NCBI RefSeq assembly: GCF_004564075.1
Contig: NZ_CP038256.1
Location: 1,364,001 to 1,428,000 of the forward strand
Source of the DNA: Microbacterium sediminis
GTDB lineage: Bacteria > Actinomycetota > Actinomycetes > Actinomycetales > Microbacteriaceae
DNA: 64,000 nt
Direction: 5' to 3'
In this document: positions 1 to 12,662 of the stretch, piece by piece
Position numbering within the stretch: position 1 is the stretch's first letter
Layout of the letters: the number at the start of each line of letters is the position of its first letter
Translations under genes and position numbers: made by a program
The notes under the pieces: model-generated
The model's input: only the letters and a program-made list of their open reading frames with translations
The model's database searches: none
Told to the model about the DNA's origin: nothing

Positions 1-899
1 TCACGCGCCCGCGCCCCGGCCACGCCGACCTCGTCGGCATGCAGAAGTACGGCTTCGACGAGGCGCGCCCCGTACTCGAGCGGGCCAGTGCCCGCGAGAC
101 GGCCGCGCGCGTCGCGCTCGGCGCCGTCGCCCGCGCGTTCCTGGCCGAGCTGGGCATCCGCCTCGTCAGCCACACCCTCTCGATCGGCCCCGTGCGGGTG
201 CCCGACGGCGCCCCGCTGCCCACGCCCGACGACGTGGACGCCCTCGACGCCGATCCGCTGCGCTGCTTCGACCCCGCCACGAGCGAGGCGATGGTGGCCG
301 AGGTGGACGACGCGCGCAAGGCCGGCGACACGCTGGGCGGGATCGTCGAGGTGCTCGCCTACGGGCTGCCGCCGGGACTGGGCTCGCACGTGCACTGGGA
401 CCGCCGCCTCGACGGCAAACTCGCCCAGGCCCTCATGAGCATTCAGGCGATCAAGGGCGTGGAGGTCGGCGACGGCTTCCTCACCACCACGCGCCGCGGA
501 TCGCGCGCCCACGACGAGCTGTTCCTCACCGACGACGGCATCGCGCGCGCCAGCGGCCGCGCGGGCGGCACCGAGGGCGGCATGTCCACCGGCACGCCGC
601 TGCGCGTGCGCGCCGGGATGAAGCCGATCGCGACCGTCCCCAAGGCGCTGCGCACGATCGACGTCGCGTCCGGCGAGGACGCCTCGGCGCACCACCAGCG
701 CTCCGACGTGTGCGCCGTGCCGGCCGCCGGCGTCGTCGCGGAGGCCATGGTCGCCCTCGTGCTGGCCGACGTCGTGCTCGAGAAGTTCGGCGGCGACTCC
801 GTGGCAGAGACGCGCCGCAACCTCGAGTCGTACCTCGCGTCGATCCCCGCGAACCTGCGGACGAACGACGTGGACACGTTCGGCGATGACCTCGTCTGA
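1..899 (+). CDS. aroC: Chorismate synthase, 5'-truncated by the window edge
   Basis: Last step of the shikimate pathway: FMN-dependent conversion of EPSP to chorismate. About 298 residues are visible, read from base 3; the N-terminus lies upstream. Family-typical stretches include RPGHADLVG and [10 protein letters not shown] near the left edge, GSHVHWD, the GGMSTG segment and a C-terminal [13 protein letters not shown] block. The stop overlaps the aroK start by 14 bases, and aroK in turn overlaps aroB, so the three form one operon. Identification is secure; only the missing start is uncertain. Confidence 0.96.
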   Translation, partial: TRPRPGHADLVGMQKYGFDEARPVLERASARETAARVALGAVARAFLAELGIRLVSHTLSIGPVRVPDGAPLPTPDDVDALDADPLRCFDPATSEAMVAEVDDARKAGDTLGGIVEVLAYGLPPGLGSHVHWDRRLDGKLAQALMSIQAIKGVEVGDGFLTTTRRGSRAHDELFLTDDGIARASGRAGGTEGGMSTGTPLRVRAGMKPIATVPKALRTIDVASGEDASAHHQRSDVCAVPAAGVVAEAMVALVLADVVLEKFGGDSVAETRRNLESYLASIPANLRTNDVDTFGDDLV

Positions 900-1449
900 G
901 CCGTCGGGGCGCCCCGCCCTCGTGCTCATCGGGCCCATGGGGGCCGGCAAGACGAGCATCGGCCGCCGCGTCGCCCGCGCGCTCGGGCTGCCGTTCCGCG
1001 ACACCGACAGCGAGATCGTCAAGGAGCACGGGCCGATCCCGGAGATCTTCGAGCGCCTGGGCGAGCCGGCCTTCCGCGCCATCGAGCACGACACGGTGCG
1101 TCGGGTGATCGGCGAGGGCGGCATCATCGCGCTCGGCGGCGGCGCGCCGATGCACCCCGACACCCGCGCGGCGCTGCGCGGCACCCCCGTGGTGCTGCTG
1201 ACGGTGGCCGAGCACGTGATCGCGGCCCGCATCCGGGGGCAGAAGCGCCCCCTGCTCAACCGCGACGACCGCGATCCGGTCGCGGAGTGGACGCGGATCC
1301 GCGACGAGCGCATGCCGGTGTACGAATCGGTCTCGAGCGTCGTGTTCGACACGTCCTCGGGCCCCATGCAGGGCGTCGTCGACCGCATCGTCGCCTGGGC
1401 GCGCGCCGAGGCGATCGCGCCGCAGACTCAGGAGGATCAGGATGACTGA
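886..1449 (+). CDS. aroK: Shikimate kinase
   Basis: Phosphorylates shikimate to shikimate-3-phosphate in the cytoplasm. At 187 residues it has the usual size. A P-loop (GPMGAGKT, residues 16-23) is followed by the shikimate-binding DTD segment and by ALGGGAP, the glycine triad of the family; RPLL lies in the lid region. The ATG sits inside the end of aroC and the gene overlaps aroB by 8 bases, so translation is probably coupled. The last residues are acidic and glutamine-rich and look dispensable. Confidence 0.96.
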   Translation: MTSSEPSGRPALVLIGPMGAGKTSIGRRVARALGLPFRDTDSEIVKEHGPIPEIFERLGEPAFRAIEHDTVRRVIGEGGIIALGGGAPMHPDTRAALRGTPVVLLTVAEHVIAARIRGQKRPLLNRDDRDPVAEWTRIRDERMPVYESVSSVVFDTSSGPMQGVVDRIVAWARAEAIAPQTQEDQDD

Positions 1450-2560
1450 CATCACGACCATCACGGTGTCGGGCGACGCCGGCTACGACATCACCGTGGG
1501 CCACGGCGTCCTCGCGCGCCTGGGCGAGACGCTGCCGGCCGCGGCCCGCAAGGTCCTCGTGATCCACCCGCCGACGCTGCAGCGCGAGGCCGAGGAGCTC
1601 CGGGAGCGGCTGATGGGGGAGCGCGAGGTGCTCCTCGCCGAGATCCCCGATGCCGAAAGCGGCAAGCGGATCGAGGTGGCGGCGTTCTGCTGGCAGATCC
1701 TCGGTCAGGCCGACTTCACCCGCTCCGACGCGATCGTCGGCTTCGGCGGCGGCGCCGTCACCGACGTCGCGGGATTCGTCGCGGCCACGTGGCTGCGCGG
1801 CATCGCGGTCGTGCAGGTGCCGACCACCGTGCTCGGCATGGTCGATGCCGCGGTGGGCGGCAAGACCGGCATCAACACCGCCGAGGGCAAGAACCTCGTC
1901 GGAGCGTTCTGGGCGCCCGCCGCGGTGCTGTGCGACCTCGACCTGCTGGCGACCCTGCCGCGCAACGAGGCCCTCGCCGGCTTCGCGGAGGTCGTCAAGG
2001 CCGGCTTCATCCGCTACCCCGAGATCCTCGAGATCGTCGAGGCCGACCCGGAGCGGGCCACCGACGTCGCCTCGCCCGAGTTCCGCCGCTGCATCGAGCT
2101 GGCGATCCAGATGAAGGCCGACGTCGTGGGCGAGGACTTCCGCGAGGCCGGCCTGCGCGAGATCCTCAACTACGGGCACACGCTGGGGCACGCGATCGAG
2201 CACGCCGAGCGCTACCAGTGGCGCCACGGCGCCGCGATCTCGATCGGCATGATGTTCGCCGCCGAGCTCTCGCGCCTGGCCGGGCGCCTGTCCGACGAGG
2301 CCGTCGATCGGCACCGCGCGATCCTCACGGCGCTGGGCCTGCCGACCACGTACCGCGCGGGCGCGTGGCCGCAGCTGCTGGCCACGATGAAGCGCGACAA
2401 GAAGACCCGCGGCGACATGCTGCGCTTCATCGTGCTCGACGACATCGCCAAGCCCACGGTGCTGCAGGCCCCCGACGAGTCGCTGCTGTTCGCCGCCTAC
2501 CAGGAGATCGGCGAGGAGCAGCAGCCGGGCATCCGCAAGACCACCTCGGTGCGGCTCTGA
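1442..2560 (+). CDS. aroB: 3-dehydroquinate synthase
   Basis: NAD- and metal-dependent cyclisation of DAHP to 3-dehydroquinate, the second shikimate step. The 372-residue protein carries the NAD-binding GGGAVTD turn (about residues 102-108), VPTTVLGMVDAAVGGKTGIN, and the metal-ligand helix HTLGHAIEH (about 246-254). The ATG overlaps the end of aroK and an AGGA-type ribosome site lies just upstream inside aroK. A 14-base perfect palindrome spans its stop codon (2557-2570), the only candidate end signal before the efp promoter. Confidence 0.96.
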   Translation: MTDITTITVSGDAGYDITVGHGVLARLGETLPAAARKVLVIHPPTLQREAEELRERLMGEREVLLAEIPDAESGKRIEVAAFCWQILGQADFTRSDAIVGFGGGAVTDVAGFVAATWLRGIAVVQVPTTVLGMVDAAVGGKTGINTAEGKNLVGAFWAPAAVLCDLDLLATLPRNEALAGFAEVVKAGFIRYPEILEIVEADPERATDVASPEFRRCIELAIQMKADVVGEDFREAGLREILNYGHTLGHAIEHAERYQWRHGAAISIGMMFAAELSRLAGRLSDEAVDRHRAILTALGLPTTYRAGAWPQLLATMKRDKKTRGDMLRFIVLDDIAKPTVLQAPDESLLFAAYQEIGEEQQPGIRKTTSVRL

Positions 2561-2570
2561 GGGCCCTCAG
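2557..2570. repeat. Perfect palindrome over the aroB stop codon
   Basis: CTGAGGGCCCTCAG reads identically on both strands and includes the aroB TGA. As RNA it could fold only as a 5-bp stem with a 4-base loop and has no T-run, so it is a weak terminator candidate at best. Confidence 0.3.
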
Positions 2571-2592
2571 CAACCGCGAACCCGCGACCCGA

Positions 2593-2598
2593 TAGAAT
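2593..2598 (+). promoter_or_regulatory. -10 element of the efp promoter
   Basis: TAGAAT fits the actinobacterial TAnnnT -10 hexamer and is the best match in the aroB-efp gap. It leaves a leader of roughly 55 bases before the efp ATG. Confidence 0.55.
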
Positions 2599-2659
2599 CG
2601 TCCGTCGGGTCGTTCGCACCCCCGCAGCTTCACATCTCACGAAACGGAAACTCACCTCC

Positions 2660-3223
2660 ATGGCATCCACCGCAGACATCAAGAACGGCGTCGTGCTCTC
2701 GATCGACGGGCAGCTCTGGAGCGTCATCGAGTTCCAGCACGTGAAGCCGGGCAAGGGCGGTGCGTTCGTGCGCACCAAGCTCAAGAACGTCGTCAGCGGC
2801 AAGGTCGTCGACAAGACGTTCAACGCGGGTGCCAAGGTCGACATCCAGAACGTGGACCGCAGCGACTACCAGTACCTCTACAACGACGGCGAGTCGTTCG
2901 TCTTCATGGACGTCAAGGACTACGACCAGATCAACGTCTCGTCGACCGTCGTCGGCGACGCCGCGAAGTTCCTGCTCGAGAACATGAACGTCACCGTCGC
3001 GCTGCACGACGGCACGCCGCTGTACATCGAGATGCCGCCGTCCGTGGTGCTCGAGGTCACCTACACCGAGCCGGGCCTGCAGGGCGACCGCTCGAACGCC
3101 GGCACCAAGCCCGCCACCGTCGAGACCGGCGCCGAGATCCAGGTGCCCCTGTTCGTCGACGCCGGCACCAAGGTCAAGGTCGACACCCGCACGGGTGACT
3201 ACCTCGGCCGCGTGAACGACTGA
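2660..3223 (+). CDS. efp: Elongation factor P
   Basis: Ribosome-bound factor that relieves stalling at consecutive prolines. The 187-residue length and three beta-barrel domains fit the family. The tip loop of domain I reads [10 protein letters not shown] with K32 at the position modified or used unmodified in other EF-Ps. The C-terminal domain ends in the typical [12 protein letters not shown]. The nusB TTG begins one base after the efp stop, so the two are co-transcribed from the promoter near 2593. Confidence 0.97.
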   Translation: MASTADIKNGVVLSIDGQLWSVIEFQHVKPGKGGAFVRTKLKNVVSGKVVDKTFNAGAKVDIQNVDRSDYQYLYNDGESFVFMDVKDYDQINVSSTVVGDAAKFLLENMNVTVALHDGTPLYIEMPPSVVLEVTYTEPGLQGDRSNAGTKPATVETGAEIQVPLFVDAGTKVKVDTRTGDYLGRVND

Positions 3224-3224
3224 G

Positions 3225-3635
3225 TTGTCGGCACGCACCAAGGCGCGCAAGCGCGCCCTCGACATCCTCTTCTCCGCGGACGTCCGCGGCGACGCGATCG
3301 CCGTGGCCCTCGCCGCGGAGGCCAAGCGCGCGGTGAGCGAGCCCGCCCGCCAGGCGTCGTGGCTGTACGCCCGCGAGATCGTCGACGGCGTCATCGATCA
3401 CCAGGACGAGATCGACGAGCAGATCACCACCCACAGCCGCGACTGGAAGCTCGAGCGCATGCCGGCCGTCGACCGCGCGGTGCTGCGGATCGCCACGTGG
3501 GAGATCCTGCACAACGACGAGGTGCCGACGGCGGTCGCGATCGACGAGGCCGTGGAGCTCGCCAAGGAGTTCTCCACCGACGACTCGCCGGCGTTCGTGC
3601 ACGGCGTTCTCGCCCGCATCGCCGCCTCCGCCTGA
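3225..3635 (+). CDS. nusB: Transcription antitermination factor NusB
   Basis: All-helical 136-residue RNA-binding protein that with NusE recognises boxA in rRNA leaders. SARTKARKRALDILF at the N-terminus and VDRAVLRIATWEI plus the DSPAFVHGVLARI C-terminus are family signatures. The start is TTG, the first possible codon after efp; no ATG or GTG lies near the conserved N-terminus. Translation is probably coupled to efp. It is followed by a repeat-rich non-coding block. Confidence 0.95.
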   Translation: MSARTKARKRALDILFSADVRGDAIAVALAAEAKRAVSEPARQASWLYAREIVDGVIDHQDEIDEQITTHSRDWKLERMPAVDRAVLRIATWEILHNDEVPTAVAIDEAVELAKEFSTDDSPAFVHGVLARIAASA

Positions 3636-3639
3636 GCGG

Positions 3640-3990
3640 CTCCGGCCCCAGGTCTCGACTCCGCGCCTTCCGTCGACGAGCCGTGACGGGCCGGGGTCGT
3701 CGGGGCCTGAAGCCGTTGTCTCGACTCCGCGGCTGCGCCGCTGCGCTCGACCCGTCTCCGCTCCGCGGCTTCGCCGCTCCGGTCGACGAGCCGTGGGTGC
3801 TTGCAGCTCATGCGGAGCCGTGAGCACCCGGGCTCGTCGACCGAGCGAAGCGAGCGGAGACGGCTCGAGCGAGCGAAGCGAGTCGAGAGCGTTGGGCTGA
3901 GCCCCTCGGTCTCCGCTCCGGCGGTGCGCCGCTCCGGTCGACGAGCCGTGACCGGCCGGGGTCCGAGCGAAGCGAGCGGAACTCGATCGC
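3640..3990. repeat. Mosaic of short inverted repeats between nusB and pyrR
   Basis: The 457-base gap holds no convincing gene. GTCGACGAGCCGTGAC-GGCCGGGG (one variable base) occurs near 3672 and 3938, with a shorter copy near 3783. The inverted form GGCTCGTCGACCG is near 3833. GAGCGAAGCGAG occurs near 3842, 3870 and 3964. Copies in both orientations can pair into hairpins. A related block sits at 37880-37950. This looks like a lineage-specific intergenic palindromic repeat family; it may also end the efp-nusB transcript. Confidence 0.7.
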
Positions 3991-4032
3991 GGCACACCGC
4001 GGCCGGGGCGACGCCTCACAGGCGCAGGCGGC

Positions 4033-4038
4033 TAGACT
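4033..4038 (+). promoter_or_regulatory. -10 element of the pyr operon promoter
   Basis: TAGACT matches TAnnnT and lies 54 bases before the pyrR ATG, placing the transcript start near 4045, just upstream of the PyrR-binding hairpin. Confidence 0.55.
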
Positions 4039-4052
4039 CGAGAGAACGTGCA

Positions 4053-4086
4053 CCTTTAACCCCGTCCCGTGAGGCGGAGAAGGGAG
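4053..4086 (+). promoter_or_regulatory. PyrR-binding hairpin masking the pyrR ribosome binding site
   Basis: TCCCGTGAGGC at 4065-4075 matches the PyrR-binding loop consensus UCCNGNGAGGY exactly. CCG (4062-4064) can pair with CGG (4075-4077), and CCTT (4053-4056) with AAGG (4080-4083), forming a two-tier stem whose 3' arm includes the Shine-Dalgarno AAGGGAG. In mycobacteria PyrR is known to repress translation of the first pyr gene through such a site. The same mechanism is inferred here: UMP-bound PyrR would stabilise the hairpin and hide the ribosome site. Confidence 0.75.
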
Positions 4087-4092
4087 CGGCGG

Positions 4093-4635
4093 ATGAGTAC
4101 GCGTGCCGTGCTTGCAGAAGCCGATATCAGCCGGGCTCTCACCCGGATCGCCCACGAGATCCTCGAGGCGAACCGCGGCCCCGACGATCTGATCCTCCTC
4201 GGCATCCCCACCCGCGGCGTCTCGCTCGCGCGGCGGCTGGCCGCGCTCATCGAGCGCTTCGCCGGCGTGGCGGTGCCGACCGGGTCGCTCGACGTCACGA
4301 TGTACCGCGACGATCTCGCGCATCAGCCGACGCGCGCGCCGCGCCCAACCGAGATCCCCGAGGGCGGGATCGACGGCAAGGTCGTCGTGCTCGTGGACGA
4401 CGTGCTCTTCTCGGGCCGCAGCATCGGCGCCGCTCTCGACGCCCTCAAGGACATCGGGCGCCCGGCCGCCGTGCGCCTGGCGATCCTCGTGGACCGCGGG
4501 CACCGCGAGCTGCCGATCCGCCCGGACTTCGTGGGCAAGAACCTGCCGTCGGCCCGCGCCGAGCGCGTCAACGTGCGACTCGCCGAGGTCGACGGCGCCG
4601 ACGAGGTCACGATCGAGGGCGAGGCCGGCGCATGA
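4093..4635 (+). CDS. pyrR: PyrR, bifunctional pyr operon regulator / uracil phosphoribosyltransferase
   Basis: RNA-binding attenuation protein that senses UMP/UTP and has UPRT activity. 180 residues. The PRPP-binding motif [14 protein letters not shown] is at about residues 97-110. The ATG at 4093 is preferred over an upstream GTG at 4069 because it has the AAGGGAG ribosome site and gives the family-typical N-terminus. First gene of the pyr operon and probably autoregulated through the hairpin just upstream. Its stop overlaps pyrB as ATGA. Confidence 0.95.
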   Translation: MSTRAVLAEADISRALTRIAHEILEANRGPDDLILLGIPTRGVSLARRLAALIERFAGVAVPTGSLDVTMYRDDLAHQPTRAPRPTEIPEGGIDGKVVVLVDDVLFSGRSIGAALDALKDIGRPAAVRLAILVDRGHRELPIRPDFVGKNLPSARAERVNVRLAEVDGADEVTIEGEAGA

Positions 4636-5588
4636 GGCACCTGCTCGACACCCGCACCCTCGCGCGCGACGACGCGATCGCGATCCTCGACGTCGCGGAG
4701 GACATGGCCGCCACGCAGGAGCGCGAGGTCAAGAAGCTGCCGACGCTGCGGGGCAAGACGGTCGTCAACCTCTTCTTCGAGGACTCCACGCGCACGCGCA
4801 TCTCGTTCGAGGCCGCCGCCAAGCGGCTCTCGGCCGACGTGATCAACTTCTCGGCCAAGGGATCGAGCGTGTCCAAGGGCGAGAGCCTGCAGGACACGGC
4901 GCAGACCCTGCAGGCGATGGCCGCCGACGCCGTCGTGATCCGCCACGGCGCGTCGGGCGCGCCGCACACGCTCGCCACGAGCGGATGGATCTCCGCCGGT
5001 GTCGTCAACGCCGGCGACGGCACGCACGAGCACCCGACGCAGGCGCTCCTGGACGCCTTCACGCTGCGCCGCCGCGTGCACGGCGCCGCCAGCCGTGGGC
5101 GCGATCTGGACGGGGTCCGCGTGGCGATCGTCGGCGACATCCTGCACTCGCGCGTGGCGCGGTCGAACGTGTGGCTGCTGACCGCCCTCGGCGCGCACGT
5201 CACGCTCGTCGCCCCGCCCACGCTGCTGCCGCAGGATCTCAGCCGCTGGCCCGTCGCCGTGCGCTACAGCCTCGACGAGGCGATCGCCGAGCGGCCCGAC
5301 GCCGTGATGATGCTGCGAATCCAGCTGGAGCGCATGAACGCCGCCTATTTCCCGTCTGAACGGGAGTATTCGCGGCAGTGGGGGCTCGACCCCGTGCGTC
5401 TGGCCGCGCTGCCGGACGGTACGATTGTGATGCACCCCGGGCCCATGAACCGGGGTCTGGAGATCAGCGCCGCAGCTGCCGACTCGCCCCGTTCGACCGT
5501 GCTCGAACAGGTGACCAACGGCGTGTCCGTGCGCATGGCTGTGCTCTACCTGCTGCTGGCGGGCGAGCGGACGGAGGAGGAGCGATGA
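4632..5588 (+). CDS. pyrB: Aspartate carbamoyltransferase catalytic chain
   Basis: Condenses carbamoyl phosphate with aspartate to N-carbamoyl-L-aspartate. 318 residues, normal for a catalytic chain. The carbamoyl-phosphate loop [13 protein letters not shown] is at about 48-60 and HPTQALLD at about 134-141, both diagnostic. No pyrI regulatory chain is present, so control is probably at expression through PyrR. Start and stop both sit in 4-base ATGA overlaps with pyrR and pyrC. Confidence 0.96.
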   Translation: MRHLLDTRTLARDDAIAILDVAEDMAATQEREVKKLPTLRGKTVVNLFFEDSTRTRISFEAAAKRLSADVINFSAKGSSVSKGESLQDTAQTLQAMAADAVVIRHGASGAPHTLATSGWISAGVVNAGDGTHEHPTQALLDAFTLRRRVHGAASRGRDLDGVRVAIVGDILHSRVARSNVWLLTALGAHVTLVAPPTLLPQDLSRWPVAVRYSLDEAIAERPDAVMMLRIQLERMNAAYFPSEREYSRQWGLDPVRLAALPDGTIVMHPGPMNRGLEISAAAADSPRSTVLEQVTNGVSVRMAVLYLLLAGERTEEER

Positions 5589-6886
5589 GCGAGGTGCTCC
5601 TCATCACCGGGGCCGCGATCGAGGGCGGCGAGCGCGCCGACCTGATCATCGAGGACGGGCGGATCGCCGAGGTCGGCGTGGGCCTCTCGCGGGCCGGCGC
5701 GACGGTGATCGACGCCGACGGCCTCGTGGCGCTGCCGGGACTGGTGGATCTGCACACCCACCTGCGCGAACCGGGCGGCGAGGCGAGCGAGACGGTCCTC
5801 ACGGGCACGCGCGCCGCGGCCGCCGGGGGCTTCACCGCCGTGTTCGCGATGCCCAACACCAACCCCGTCGCCGACACGGCCGGAGTGGTGGAGCAGGAGC
5901 TCGCCCTCGGCGAGTCCGCCGGCTACGCCACCGTGCAGCCGATCGGCGCGGTCACGGTGGGGCAGAAGGGCGAGCGCCTGGCCGAGCTCGGTGCGATGGC
6001 CGACTCGCGGGCCCGCGTGCGCGTCTTCAGCGACGACGGCTTCTGCGTGTGGGACCCGCTGATCATGCGGCGCGCGCTGGAGTACGTCAAGGCATTCGAC
6101 GGTGTGATCGCGCAGCACGCGCAGGATCCGCGCCTGACCGAGGGCGCGCAGATGAACGAGGGCGTCGTCTCGGCCGAGCTCGGGCTGGCCGGCTGGCCGG
6201 CCGTCGCCGAGGAGTCGATCATCGCCCGCGACGTGCTGCTGGCCGAGCACGTCGGCTCGCGCCTGCACGTGTGCCACCTGTCGACCGCCGGCTCCGTGGA
6301 CATCATCCGGTGGGCCAAGAAGCGCGGCATCGCCGTGACGGCCGAGGTCACGCCGCACCACCTGCTCCTCACCGACGAGCTCGTGCGCGGCTACGACGCC
6401 CGGTACAAGGTGAACCCACCGCTGCGCCGCGAGGAGGACGTGCTCGCCGTGCGCGAGGGCCTCGCCGACGGCACGATCGACATCGTCGCGACCGATCACG
6501 CCCCGCACCCCCTCGAGGCGAAGGCATGCGAGTGGCAGGCGGCGGCCAACGGCATGGTCGGCCTCGAGAGCGCGCTGCGTGTGGTCGACCAGACCATGGT
6601 GCGCACCGGCCTGATCGGCTGGGCCGACGTCGCGCGCGTCATGTCGACCGCCCCGGCCCGCATCGGCCGGCTCGACGGTCACGGGCAGTCGCTCGTCGCC
6701 GGAGCCCCGGCGCACGTGACGCTGTACGACCCGAGCGTCGACGGCGTCTTCACGCAGGACGACCTGCACGGCCGCAGCGTCAACTCGCCCTACCTCGGCC
6801 GCGAGCTGCCCGGACGCGTCGTGTGGACCATCCACCGCGGCCGCCCGACCGTCGCCGACGGTGCACTCGTGGAGGTGGCCTCGTGA
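5585..6886 (+). CDS. pyrC: Dihydroorotase
   Basis: Zn-dependent ring closure of carbamoyl aspartate to dihydroorotate. 433 residues, class I type. Metal ligands are visible in [10 protein letters not shown] (H57, H59) and ATDHAPHP (D304), with the substrate segment FAMPNTNP after the first pair. The ATG overlaps the pyrB stop, so translation is coupled. The next gene begins at the last base of its stop codon. Confidence 0.96.
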   Translation: MSEVLLITGAAIEGGERADLIIEDGRIAEVGVGLSRAGATVIDADGLVALPGLVDLHTHLREPGGEASETVLTGTRAAAAGGFTAVFAMPNTNPVADTAGVVEQELALGESAGYATVQPIGAVTVGQKGERLAELGAMADSRARVRVFSDDGFCVWDPLIMRRALEYVKAFDGVIAQHAQDPRLTEGAQMNEGVVSAELGLAGWPAVAEESIIARDVLLAEHVGSRLHVCHLSTAGSVDIIRWAKKRGIAVTAEVTPHHLLLTDELVRGYDARYKVNPPLRREEDVLAVREGLADGTIDIVATDHAPHPLEAKACEWQAAANGMVGLESALRVVDQTMVRTGLIGWADVARVMSTAPARIGRLDGHGQSLVAGAPAHVTLYDPSVDGVFTQDDLHGRSVNSPYLGRELPGRVVWTIHRGRPTVADGALVEVAS

Positions 6887-7386
6887 TGGCATACGTCCCC
6901 GGCGTCGCGCTGATCCTCGCGATCATCGCGCTCGCCCTGTTCGGCATGTGGCGCGGCTGGCGCGCCCGCACGCGCCGCGCGGCGCGGGTGGGCGTGACCT
7001 TCGGGCCCGCGACCGGCGAGGCCGTCGCGACGTTCGGCGGGCTCTACGTGGCCACCACGGCGCACGACGACCCGCTCGACCGGCTGCCGCTGCCGCACCT
7101 CGGGTTCCGCTCCAAGGTGGTCGTGACCGTGACCACCGAGGGCGTGGCCCTCGACATGCCGGCCGCCCCGACCCTGTTCCTCGCCGCCGCGCGCCTGGTC
7201 GGCGCCGGCCGCGCCACCTGGACGATCGACCGCGTCGTCGAGCGCGACGGCCTCGTGCTGATCGCCTGGACCACCGACGACGGGACGATCGTCGACACCT
7301 ACCTCCGCCTGCAGTCCTCCGAGCCGGACGCCCTCGTGGCCGCCGTCGAGGACCTGCGCACGACCCCGACAGGAGCATCGAAGTGA
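6886..7386 (+). CDS. Membrane-anchored PH-like protein of the pyr operon
   Basis: 166 residues: one N-terminal membrane helix (about residues 5-22), a basic patch of arginines, then a soluble beta-rich domain. Proteins of this shape (Rv1382-like) sit between pyrC and carA in many actinobacteria; function is unknown. ATG at 6886 shares one base with the pyrC stop; GTG at 6883 is an alternative giving one extra residue. It overlaps carA by 4 bases, so it is expressed with the pathway. A role in pyrimidine synthesis is inferred from context only. Confidence 0.8.
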   Translation: MAYVPGVALILAIIALALFGMWRGWRARTRRAARVGVTFGPATGEAVATFGGLYVATTAHDDPLDRLPLPHLGFRSKVVVTVTTEGVALDMPAAPTLFLAAARLVGAGRATWTIDRVVERDGLVLIAWTTDDGTIVDTYLRLQSSEPDALVAAVEDLRTTPTGASK

Positions 7387-8535
7387 CCTCACTGCTCGAT
7401 CGCGATCCCGCCGTCCTCGTCCTCGAGGACGGGAGCCGATTCCCCGGGCACGCCTACGGCGCGCGCGGCACGACCGTCGGCGAGGTGGTGTTCACCACCG
7501 GCATGACCGGCTACCAGGAGACCCTGACGGATCCGTCGTACGCGGGCCAGATCGTGCTGCAGACGGCCCCGCACATCGGCAACACCGGCGTGAACACCGA
7601 GGACCCCGAGAGCCGCCGCGTCTGGGTGGCCGGCTACATCGTGCGAGACCCCAGCCGCGTCGTCTCCAACTGGCGCGCCGAGGAGTCGCTCGACGCGGCC
7701 CTCGAGCGCGACGGCATCGTCGGCATCAGCGGCATCGACACCCGCGCCGTCACCCGCCACATCCGCTCCGACGGCTCGATGCGCGGCGCCATCTTCTCGG
7801 GCGAGGCCGCGGCCATCGACGCCGACGAGCAGCTGCGGATCGTCGCCGAGGCCCCGCAGATGGCCGGCCAGAACCTCTCGGCGCAGGTCTCGGTCGACGT
7901 GGCCGCCGTCACGCCGGCGGTGGGGGAGAAGATCGGCAACCTGGCCGTGATCGACCTGGGCATCAAGCAGGCCACCGTCGACAACCTCGCGCGCCGCGGC
8001 TTCGAGGTGCACGTGCTGCCGCAGTCGGTGACGTTCGCCGAGCTCAAGGCGATCGACCCCGTCGCGGTGTTCTACTCGAACGGCCCGGGCGACCCCGCGG
8101 CGAGCGACGCGCACGTCGCCCTGCTGCAGGAGACGCTGCGCGACGGCCTGCCGTTCTTCGGCATCTGCTTCGGCAACCAGCTGCTCGGGCGCGCGCTCGG
8201 CCTGGGCACCTACAAGCTGCCGTACGGCCACCGCGGCATCAACCAGCCGGTGCTCGACCGCACCACCGGCAAGGTCGAGATCACCGCCCACAACCACGGC
8301 TTCGCCGTCGACGCGCCCCTCGACGGCCCGTTCGACAGCCCCGCCGGCTTCGGCCGCGTCGAGGTCAGCCACGTGGACCTCAACGACGACGTCGTGGAGG
8401 GCCTGCGCGCCCTCGACATCCCCGCGTTCTCGGTGCAGTACCACCCCGAGGCCGCCGGCGGCCCGCACGACGCGAACTACCTCTTCGACCGTTTCCAGGC
8501 CATGGTGATCGACCACCTCGGCAAGAAGGACGCCA

Positions 8536-8543
<8 letters not shown>
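7383..8543 (+). CDS. carA: Carbamoyl-phosphate synthase small subunit
   Basis: Glutamine amidotransferase subunit that feeds ammonia to CarB. 386 residues. The class I amidotransferase nucleophile is in GICFGNQ (C262) and the triad is completed by H354 and E356 in YHPE. The N-terminal CPSase small-chain domain contains TGMTGYQET. The GTG start overlaps the previous gene as GTGA; the ATG of carB lies 8 bases inside its end. Confidence 0.97.
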
Positions 8544-11828
<3,285 letters not shown>

Positions 11829-11829
<1 letters not shown>

Positions 11830-12662
11830 TGGTGCAGTCCTTCGGCGCCCGCGTGCGCGAGACGATCGCGTCGCGCGGACGCCTGTGCGTGGGGATCGAC
11901 CCGCACGCGGGCCTGCTGGGCGAGTGGGGGCTGGACGACTCGGCCGAGGGCGTGCGCGAATTCGGCTTGCGCGTGGTCGAGGCCGCCGTCGGCCGCACCG
12001 GCGTGGTCAAGCCGCAGGTGTCGTTCTTCGAGCGCCACGGCTGGCGGGGACTCGCCGCGCTCGGCGAGGTCATGGCGGCCGCCCGCGCGGCGGGGCTGAT
12101 CGTCATCGCCGACGCCAAGCGCGGCGACATCGGCTCCACCATGGACGCGTACGCGGAGGCCTGGCTGACGCCGGGCGCCGAGCTTGAGGCGGATGCCGTC
12201 ACGGCCAGCCCGTACCTCGGCGTCGGTGCGCTGGACGGCACGTTCGACCGGGCGCTGGCCGCGGGCAAGGGCGTGTTCATCCTGGCCGCGACGAGCAACC
12301 CCGAGGCGCGGGCGCTCCAGGCTTCGGTCGCGGACGGCGCCACCGTCTCGGCGCAGGTGATCGCCGAGGTGTCGGCCCGCAACGCCGCGCACGGTGACGA
12401 CTGGGGTTCGTTCGGCCTCGTCATCGGCGCCACCGTCGACTGGGCGCGGGCGGGCATCGCCCCCTTCGCCCCGGCCGCGCCGATCCTCGCACCCGGCTTC
12501 GGCCGGCAGGGCGCCGTCCCCGCCGACCTGGCGGAGCGCTTCGGCGCGATGGCGCCGTGCGTGCTGGCCTCCGAGAGCCGCTCGCTGCTGTCGGCCGGGC
12601 CCGACGGCCTCGCCGACGCGATCGACGCCGCGGCCTCGGCGTACCGGGAGGCGGCGCGATGA
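11829..12662 (+). CDS. pyrF: Orotidine 5'-phosphate decarboxylase, type 2
   Basis: Decarboxylates OMP to UMP. 277 residues, the longer type-2 form usual in actinobacteria. It opens with [11 protein letters not shown] and carries the catalytic segment [13 protein letters not shown]. The ATG shares one base with the carB stop and the end overlaps gmk by 4 bases. pyrD and pyrE, needed between dihydroorotate and OMP, are not in the window. Confidence 0.96.
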
